From Solirubrobacterales bacterium (GTDB taxonomy: Bacteria; Actinomycetota; Thermoleophilia; Solirubrobacterales; 70-9): DNA of 10,599 nt. The position numbers were made by a program, and so were the translations under genes. The notes under the pieces were generated by a model. The model was not told the origin of the DNA. It searched no databases and saw only the letters and a program-made list of their open reading frames with translations. Positions within the stretch are counted from its first letter, which is position 1; each line of letters opens with the position of its first letter. The stretch is from positions 1 through 10,599 of the forward strand of contig JACDBR010000183.1 in assembly GCA_013694825.1 (NCBI GenBank), in the 5' to 3' direction. Below, one piece after another: positions 6,368 to 10,599 of this stretch.

Positions 6368-7432
6368 TCAGCGCGCCTGCCCGACTCGCTCGATTACGGC
6401 GTCCGTGAACTCGGTGGTGCCCGCATGGCCGCCGAGATCGGAGGTGCGAATGCCCGCGCCGGCGGTCTCGATCACCGCCGAGCGAACCACCTCGGCCGCT
6501 CGGCCAGCGCCGTCGTGGCCGAGCTCAGCAGCCTGCTCGAGCAACGCCGCGGCGGCAAGGATCATCGCCATCGGGTTGGCGACGTCCTTGCCGGCGAGCG
6601 CCGGCGCTGTCCCGTGCGGCGCCTCCGCCATCGCGGCGGTCAGGCTGAGCTCCTCGTCGAGTGCCAGCAGCACGGACTCGGCCCCGGCGATCGAGCCGAA
6701 CATCGGCAGCACGAGGTCGGAGAGCAGATCGCCGTCGCGGTTGAGGCAGGGAATCACCAGCGCTCCCTCGCCTGCTCCCGTGATCAGGCCGGCGAGCGTG
6801 GCGTCGATCAGCACGGGCTCGTATGCGACGTCGGGGTGGCGCTCGGCGGCGGCGTCCATCTCCTCCTTCAGCATCCCCTCGTAGACCGGGCTGACCGTCC
6901 ACTTCGGGCCGCCGTAGACGCTCGCCCCCAGGCTCGCAGCGGCCCGGAAGGAGTACTCGGCGACGGCACGGCAGTCGCCGCGAGAGATCCTCTCGGTGCG
7001 AAACGCGACCTCCTCGGCGCCCTCGCCCTCGCGCCACTGCTTCGCTCCGTAGGCGTCGCCCACGGCCATTCTGCAGATCGAGATCGGCTCGTATACGCCG
7101 GCGACCGTCGGCACGCCCGGGATCCTGCGCCCGGTGCGAACTATCACCTTGCCGCCGACCGCCTCTCGCAGGATGCGATTCGGGCTGCCGACATCGTCGG
7201 CCTCCTCCGGGGTGACCGTCGCGGCCTTCAGCCCCAGGCCCGCCTCGCCCATCGCCGCGGCCGCCTCCCGGACCACCTCGTTGTCCGTCCCGCGGCGGCT
7301 GGCGAGCGAGAGGTCGTAGCGCTCGAGCTCGAGCTCGAGGCCCAGCAGCTCGGAGTCGAGCACGCGCAGCGCCTGCTCGAGCAGCTCCTGGCCGGTCTCG
7401 TCTCCCTCGAGCGCAACAATCCGGATCGACAT
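6368..7432 (-). CDS. Isocitrate/isopropylmalate dehydrogenase-family enzyme, compact eukaryotic-type IDH relative
   Basis: A 354-residue beta-decarboxylating dehydrogenase. The N-terminal half follows eukaryotic-type NADP-IDH (human IDH1): EGDETGQE (9-16), YDLSLASRRGTDNEVV, KAATVTPEE (69-77), SPN (83-85) and Arg89. Arg121 and Tyr128 (CRMAVGDAY) match IDH1 Arg132 and Tyr139; Lys177 and Thr179 (GPKWT) match Lys212 and Thr214; Asp210 (LIDA), Asp235 and Asp239 (NRDGDLLSD) match the metal ligands Asp252, Asp275 and Asp279. The clasp region between Tyr128 and Lys177 is about 24 residues shorter than in IDH1. The cofactor site differs: PHGTAPALAGKD (272-283) resembles NAD-dependent IDH/IPMDH and lacks IDH1 Arg314/His315. 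Oxidative decarboxylation of isocitrate or a related 2-hydroxy acid is likely; NAD rather than NADP is inferred. ATG 7432 has no good Shine-Dalgarno. It lies 93 bases upstream of livH on the same strand; read-through is possible. Confidence 0.85.
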   Translation of the reverse strand: MSIRIVALEGDETGQELLEQALRVLDSELLGLELELERYDLSLASRRGTDNEVVREAAAAMGEAGLGLKAATVTPEEADDVGSPNRILREAVGGKVIVRTGRRIPGVPTVAGVYEPISICRMAVGDAYGAKQWREGEGAEEVAFRTERISRGDCRAVAEYSFRAAASLGASVYGGPKWTVSPVYEGMLKEEMDAAAERHPDVAYEPVLIDATLAGLITGAGEGALVIPCLNRDGDLLSDLVLPMFGSIAGAESVLLALDEELSLTAAMAEAPHGTAPALAGKDVANPMAMILAAAALLEQAAELGHDGAGRAAEVVRSAVIETAGAGIRTSDLGGHAGTTEFTDAVIERVGQAR

Positions 7433-7438
7433 GACCCG

Positions 7439-7444
7439 AAGCTA
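7439..7444 (-). promoter_or_regulatory. Candidate -10 element (TAGCTT) for the IDH-like gene
   Basis: Read on the minus strand, TAGCTT (TANNNT type, the same hexamer as before the lipoprotein gene) ends 6 bases before the ATG at 7432, the spacing expected if transcription starts at the A of the start codon. No Shine-Dalgarno lies between them. The 78-base gap to the divergent zinc-protein gene holds no clear -35 for either gene. Confidence 0.4.
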
Positions 7445-7510
7445 CCCGACTCGAGCCCGGCTCCCGGTGGGGGCGCAGCTCGAGGCGCCGGCCGAGTTCG
7501 GGATCTAGGC

Positions 7511-7846
7511 GTGGCCGACCGCTGCTCGTGGTGCGGGGTCGGCGTCGGGCTCGACGACGGCTGGCGCGCCTTCGAGCCCGCCGGGGCCCGCCGGGCCGCC
7601 TTCTGCCGGCTCGAGCACGTATTCCCCTGGACCTTCCGCGGCGCCCACTGGGACGCGGGCGACTTCGACGAGCCGCCCGAGCTGGGGGAGGGTCCGCCGC
7701 GCTGCTCGCAGTGCGACGCCGAGCTCGGAGAGGTGCGGATCGTCCTCGTGCGCCACCGCGACGACGCGCGTATCGCCGACGCCTTCTGCTCAACCGAGCA
7801 CATGGCCGATTGGGCCAAATCTGGCGGGCGCTGGCGCTCCGCGTAG
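7511..7846 (+). CDS. Uncharacterised protein with two CxxC...FCxxEH zinc-binding units
   Basis: A 111-residue soluble protein that I do not recognise. Two equivalent halves each carry a CxxC knuckle followed by FCxxEH: Cys5/Cys8 (CSWC) with Cys32/His36 (FCRLEH), and Cys65/Cys68 (CSQC) with Cys93/His97 (FCSTEH). The spacings are C-x2-C-x23-C-x3-H and C-x2-C-x24-C-x3-H, so an internal duplication is likely and each half should bind one zinc. The FCS..H arrangement recalls TRASH/MYM-type treble-clef fingers, which bind metals, protein or nucleic acid. Trp and acidic residues (PWTFRGAHWDAGDFDEPPE) link the halves. GTG 7511 is the only start in frame near the first CxxC; the frame stays open far upstream, but only as the antisense shadow of the IDH-like gene. 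It is divergent from that gene and convergent with the HD hydrolase. Function unknown. Confidence 0.75.
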   Translation: MADRCSWCGVGVGLDDGWRAFEPAGARRAAFCRLEHVFPWTFRGAHWDAGDFDEPPELGEGPPRCSQCDAELGEVRIVLVRHRDDARIADAFCSTEHMADWAKSGGRWRSA

Positions 7847-7874
7847 GGCCGGGGAGACTCGGAGTCTCTCGGCC
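7847..7874. terminator. Hairpin between convergent genes, probable terminator
   Basis: Directly after the zinc-protein stop (TAG 7844-7846), GGCC...GAGACT, loop CGG, AGTCTC...GGCC pair into a stem of about 12 bp with one bulged G near 7851 and one G-U pair. ACTCTT follows a few bases later on the plus strand. The opposing HD-hydrolase gene stops at 7898, so the hairpin may serve both transcripts. Confidence 0.6.
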
Positions 7875-7897
7875 GCACTCTTGGCGGCGACGAGAAG

Positions 7898-8473
7898 TCA
7901 GCCCGCTCGCGGCCCGAGCCCCAGCTCGTCCTTTCGCTCCTCCAGGGCCCCGATCACCACGGTCAGGTGCTCGTCGAAGTCAACGCCGAGCTCCGCGGCG
8001 CCGCGCGTCACCTGCTCGCGGTCGACGGCGGCCGCGAAGGCCGGTGTCTTCAGCTTCTTCTTCACCGACTTGGGCTTCATGCCATCGATTCCGGTCGGGC
8101 GGACCATCGCGCAGGCGGCCACGAACCCGCTCAGCTCGTCGACGGCGTAGAGCGATCTGGCGAGCGGCGTCCGCCTTGGCACTCCCATGTAGTCGGCGTG
8201 GCCGGCGACCGCGTCTAGAATCTCCTCGGGGTAGCCGCGCTCGCGCAGCTCGGCGAGGGCGTAGCGCGGGTGACCGGTCTCGAGGTCGGGATGGCGTTCG
8301 TAGTCGAGGTCATGGACCAGTCCGGTGACCGCCCAGCGCTCCTCGTCCTCGCCGAAGCGGCGAGCGTAGGCGCGCATCGAGGCCTCGACTCCGAGCAGGT
8401 GCCTGCGCAGCGTCTCCGAGGACACCCATTCGCAGACGAGCGCCCAGGCCTGGTCTCGATCCGGTCCTTCCAC
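7898..8473 (-). CDS. HD-superfamily hydrolase (COG2316-like)
   Basis: A predicted metal-dependent phosphohydrolase of 191 residues from GTG 8473. Candidate ligands of the HD fold are His25 (RHLLGVE), His54-Asp55 (GLVHDLDYERHPD), His92 (AGHADYMG) and Asp112 (AVDELSGF). This order H...HD...H...D is the HD pattern, and the invariant-looking MVRPTGI...MKPKSVKKKLK region (about 123-142) is characteristic of a small HD family that I associate with COG2316, whose substrate is not established. The frame is open upstream to 8644, but those residues lie antisense within murA and do not resemble the family, so GTG 8473, just before DRDQAWALVCEW, is preferred. Only 22 bases separate this start from murA, which is divergent. 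It is convergent with the zinc-protein gene. The role is unknown; nucleotide or phosphoester hydrolysis is the family expectation. Confidence 0.8.
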   Translation of the reverse strand: MEGPDRDQAWALVCEWVSSETLRRHLLGVEASMRAYARRFGEDEERWAVTGLVHDLDYERHPDLETGHPRYALAELRERGYPEEILDAVAGHADYMGVPRRTPLARSLYAVDELSGFVAACAMVRPTGIDGMKPKSVKKKLKTPAFAAAVDREQVTRGAAELGVDFDEHLTVVIGALEERKDELGLGPRAG

Positions 8474-8482
8474 GGGAGTCTC

Positions 8483-8489
8483 TACGGTA
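8483..8489. promoter_or_regulatory. Overlapping divergent -10 elements for murA and the HD hydrolase
   Basis: TACGGTA contains a TANNNT hexamer on both strands: TACGGT on plus (8483-8488), 7 bases before the murA ATG, and TACCGT on minus (8489-8484), 10 bases before the hydrolase GTG. Neither gene has a usable Shine-Dalgarno in the 22-base gap. If both are real, the two promoters share the same bases and each -35 region lies inside the other gene's coding sequence. Confidence 0.4.
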
Positions 8490-8495
8490 CCCGCG

Positions 8496-9797
8496 ATGGA
8501 GAAGTTCGTGATCAAGGGCGGCCGCCCGCTGGCGGGCGAGATCAGGGCCGCGGGAAACAAGAACGCGGCGCTGCCGATCCTGGCCGCCTGCCTGCTGACC
8601 GCCGAGGAGCTGGTGCTGACCAACGTGCCGCGGATCCGCGACACCGAGGCCCAGCTCGAGCTCTTGGCCCGGCTCGGCGTCTCAGTCGTCTGGAGCGGTG
8701 AGAAGGAGCTCCGCCTTCAGGCCGCCTCGATCGATCAGACGACGGTCGACGAGGACCTAGCGGCGCGGATCCGGGCTTCCTTCCTGCTCGCCGGGCCGCT
8801 GCTGGCACGCTTCGGCGAGGCGCGGATGCCGCCCCCGGGCGGTGACTTCATCGGCCGACGGCGGCTCGATCCCCATCTCGACGCCTTCACCGACATGGGC
8901 GCCAGCGTGGAGGGCGACCGGTGGATCCAGATCTCGGCTCCCAGCGGTGGCCTCAAGCCCTGTGCGATCTTCATGGACGAGCCCTCGGTGATGGCGACAG
9001 AGAACGCCCTGCTGGCCGCGTCGCTGACCGTGGGCCCGACGACGATCGGAAACGCGGCCAGCGAGCCGCACGTCCAGGATCTCGCCCGCTTGCTGGTCAA
9101 GATGGGAGCGCAGATCGACGGCATCGGCTCCAACGTGATGACCGTCCACGGGCGCGACAAGCTGGGTGGCGCCGAGCATCGGATCTGCCCTGATCACATT
9201 GAGGTCGCGAGCTTCATGGCGCTGGCGGCGGCGACCCGCGGCGAGCTTCGTATCCGCGACACCGAGCCACAGGACATGCTGACGATCCGCCGTCACTTCC
9301 GGCGCGTCGGCCTGCAGACGATGGTCGAGGGGAACGACATCCTCGTCCCTCCGGAGCAGGCTCTCCGGGTCCAAGACGACCTCGGCGACGCGATCCCGAA
9401 GATCGACGACGGTCCCTGGCCGGCGTTCCCGGCCGACCTGACCTCGATTGCGCTGGCGCTCGCGACGCAGGCTCGGGGCACGATCCTGATCTTCGAGAAG
9501 ATGTTCGAGAACCGGCTCTTCTTCGTCGACAAGCTCGTCGCGATGGGGGCCAGGATCACGCTCTGCGACCCGCATCGGGCGATCGTCAGCGGGCCCAGCA
9601 GCCTGCACGGCGAGCGCGTCGAGAGCCCCGACATCCGCGCCGGGATGGCGATCCTGATCGCCGCCCTGTGTGCCGAGGGGGTTTCGGAGATCGGCAACGT
9701 GATCCAGATCGATCGCGGCTACGAGCGCATCGACGACCGCCTGCGCGACCTCGGGGCGAGCATCGAGCGCGTCGCGGTGGAGCCCGTGCCGGCCTGA
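8496..9797 (+). CDS. murA: UDP-N-acetylglucosamine 1-carboxyvinyltransferase MurA, Cys-to-Asp active site
   Basis: A 433-residue cytoplasmic enzyme that transfers enolpyruvate from PEP to UDP-GlcNAc, the first committed step of peptidoglycan synthesis. Two inside-out alpha/beta domains span the length. Key positions seen: Lys22-Asn23 (NKNAALPIL), Arg91 or Arg93 (ARIRASFLLAGPL), Arg122 (IGRRRLD), Asp314 (FPADL, the catalytic base position) and Arg411 (RGYERIDDRL). The catalytic Cys115 of E. coli (PGGC) is Asp117 here (PPGGDFIG), as in Mycobacterium tuberculosis MurA; such enzymes are active but are not alkylated by fosfomycin. ENRLFFVDKLVAMGA and the C-terminal GYERI region confirm MurA rather than another EPSP-synthase relative. 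Start ATG 8496 has no Shine-Dalgarno but a TACGGT -10 candidate 7 bases upstream. hisZ follows after 10 bases and is probably cotranscribed. Confidence 0.95.
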   Translation: MEKFVIKGGRPLAGEIRAAGNKNAALPILAACLLTAEELVLTNVPRIRDTEAQLELLARLGVSVVWSGEKELRLQAASIDQTTVDEDLAARIRASFLLAGPLLARFGEARMPPPGGDFIGRRRLDPHLDAFTDMGASVEGDRWIQISAPSGGLKPCAIFMDEPSVMATENALLAASLTVGPTTIGNAASEPHVQDLARLLVKMGAQIDGIGSNVMTVHGRDKLGGAEHRICPDHIEVASFMALAAATRGELRIRDTEPQDMLTIRRHFRRVGLQTMVEGNDILVPPEQALRVQDDLGDAIPKIDDGPWPAFPADLTSIALALATQARGTILIFEKMFENRLFFVDKLVAMGARITLCDPHRAIVSGPSSLHGERVESPDIRAGMAILIAALCAEGVSEIGNVIQIDRGYERIDDRLRDLGASIERVAVEPVPA

Positions 9798-9807
9798 GCC
9801 GGGCGGC

Positions 9808-10599
9808 ATGAGACACCCGATCCCCCCCGGCACGCGCGACGTGCTCGCCGACGAGCGGCGCGAGCTGCGCCGGCTCGAGACAGCGCTGATCGACAGCTTC
9901 GAGCGCTTCGGGTACTCCGAGGTCCAGACGCCGGCGATCGAGTACCACGAGGTGCTGGCGCGCGGCGACGAGCGCGGCGCGCCCGCCGCCTACCGCTTCT
10001 TCGACGAGGCCGGCGAGCTGCTCAGCCTGCGCACCGACATGACCGTCCCGATAGCCCGACTGGCCGCGAGTCGGCTGGCCGCCAGCGAGCCTCCGTTCCG
10101 GCTCTGCTACGTGGGCAGCGCCTACCGCGCCGTGCGCCCGCAACGCGGCCAGCTGCGCGAGTTCGTCCAGGCTGGGGTCGAGCTGATCGGCCCTCCTGGT
10201 CCCGGCGGAACGGTCGAGGTGATCGCGGTGCTCGACGCGGCGCTCGAGGCGGTCGGGCTCGGTCGGGCGGTGATCGGGCTCGGCGACGCGCTGCTCTACA
10301 GCGGCCTGCTCGACGAGCTCGAAGTCGGCGGCGAGGCCCGGGACCGCGTCCTCGCTCAGCTTGCTCGGCACGACCTCGTCGGGCTCGAGGGCGAGTTGCG
10401 GGCGATCGACCTGGCGGCGGACGAGCGTCGGACCCTGCTGCGAGTGCCGGCGCTGCGCGGCGGGCGCGAGGTGCTCGAGGAGGCCCGGGCGCTGGGCGGT
10501 GCCGCAGTCGAACGAGCGACGGGCCGCCTGAGCGCCGTCTTCGACGGTCTCGCCGGGCGCGGCGTCGCCGAGCGGGTGATCCTCGACCTCGGCCTCGTG
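9808..10599 (+). CDS. hisZ: ATP phosphoribosyltransferase regulatory subunit HisZ (3' end beyond window)
   Basis: 264 codons are visible, open to the window edge. HisZ is a histidyl-tRNA synthetase-like protein without synthetase activity that activates the short form of HisG in the first step of histidine synthesis. Visible features: MRHPIPPGTRDVLADE opening; a class II core with GYSEVQTPAIEYHEVL (35-50, motif 1 area); LSLRTDMTVPIARLAA (72-87), where HisZ has R(A/T)DMT and true HisRS has RPEGTA; and motif 2, FRLCYVGSAYRAVRPQRGQL (97-116), then REFVQAGVELIG. The HisRS-specific HisA motif region lies beyond the edge, so synthetase status rests on the RTDMT signature. Family length is near 390, so about two thirds are present. 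ATG 9808 follows the murA stop by 10 bases; GGGCGG precedes it as a weak binding site. A short-form hisG is expected downstream. Confidence 0.88.
   Translation, partial: MRHPIPPGTRDVLADERRELRRLETALIDSFERFGYSEVQTPAIEYHEVLARGDERGAPAAYRFFDEAGELLSLRTDMTVPIARLAASRLAASEPPFRLCYVGSAYRAVRPQRGQLREFVQAGVELIGPPGPGGTVEVIAVLDAALEAVGLGRAVIGLGDALLYSGLLDELEVGGEARDRVLAQLARHDLVGLEGELRAIDLAADERRTLLRVPALRGGREVLEEARALGGAAVERATGRLSAVFDGLAGRGVAERVILDLGLV

Noticed and set aside
7321..7338. Three tandem GCTCGA units
   Set aside because: They encode an alternating Leu-Glu stretch in the IDH-like protein; short and explained by codon use.
6525..7793. Minus-strand open frame of 422 codons
   Set aside because: Extremely Arg-rich translation in the wrong frame of the IDH-like gene; a by-product of high GC.
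5861..7846. Plus-strand open frame of 661 codons
   Set aside because: Most of it is antisense to livH and the IDH-like gene and gives Arg/Gly/Asp-rich sequence without family resemblance. Only the last 111 codons from GTG 7511 look like a real protein.
8474..8644. Upstream extension of the HD hydrolase to 8644
   Set aside because: It would lie antisense within murA and the extra residues are unlike HD families; GTG 8473 fits the domain start.
8757..9833. Minus-strand open frame of 358 codons over murA
   Set aside because: Antisense to a full-length, motif-complete murA; the translation resembles no family.
1..10599. tRNA, rRNA, CRISPR, insertion sequence or prophage features
   Set aside because: No spaced direct repeats, transposase motifs, terminal inverted repeats or RNA-gene signatures were found on reading either strand.

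Overview
The window is high-GC bacterial chromosome, densely coded on both strands, with short intergenic gaps and many GTG starts. The content (an ImuB-like gene behind an actinobacterial-type LexA box, MurA with Asp in place of the catalytic Cys, a HisZ gene after murA) points to Actinomycetota. Class Thermoleophilia (Solirubrobacterales/Gaiellales-like) is my best guess, by inference and not proven by any marker here.

Layout. Positions 1-251 (-): 5' part of an ImuB-like Y-family DNA polymerase gene, with a perfect 14-base SOS box at 255-268. 330-914 (+): a small lipoprotein with a probable NTF2-like domain. 1009-2310 (+): the lipoprotein substrate-binding component of a branched-chain-amino-acid-type (HAAT) ABC transporter. 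2311-2405: two strong hairpins between convergent genes. 2406-6274 (-): the rest of that transporter, transcribed livH-livM-livG-livF with overlapping ends, running head-on into the binding-protein gene. 6368-7432 (-): a compact isocitrate-dehydrogenase-like enzyme that keeps the substrate residues of eukaryotic-type IDH but lacks its NADP-phosphate contacts. 7511-7846 (+): an unrecognised 111-aa protein with two CxxC...FCxxEH zinc-binding units. 7898-8473 (-): an HD-superfamily hydrolase. 8496-9797 (+): murA. 9808-end (+): hisZ, cut by the window edge.

Functionally the window holds a nutrient-uptake block (binding protein, two permeases, two ATPases), cell-wall precursor synthesis (MurA), the start of a probable histidine locus (HisZ, which normally needs a short HisG), an SOS-inducible translesion-synthesis gene, and two genes of unknown role. 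Several genes that open a transcript lack a Shine-Dalgarno sequence but have a TANNNT hexamer 6-10 bases before the start codon. This suggests leaderless mRNAs, whereas the binding-protein gene and genes inside the liv operon have recognisable ribosome binding sites.

I see no mobile element, CRISPR array, tRNA or rRNA, and no non-coding stretch longer than about 100 bases. The window looks like ordinary core chromosome. The points most worth a second look are the hybrid IDH-like enzyme, the duplicated zinc-binding protein, the natural C-to-D MurA, and the promoter architecture.
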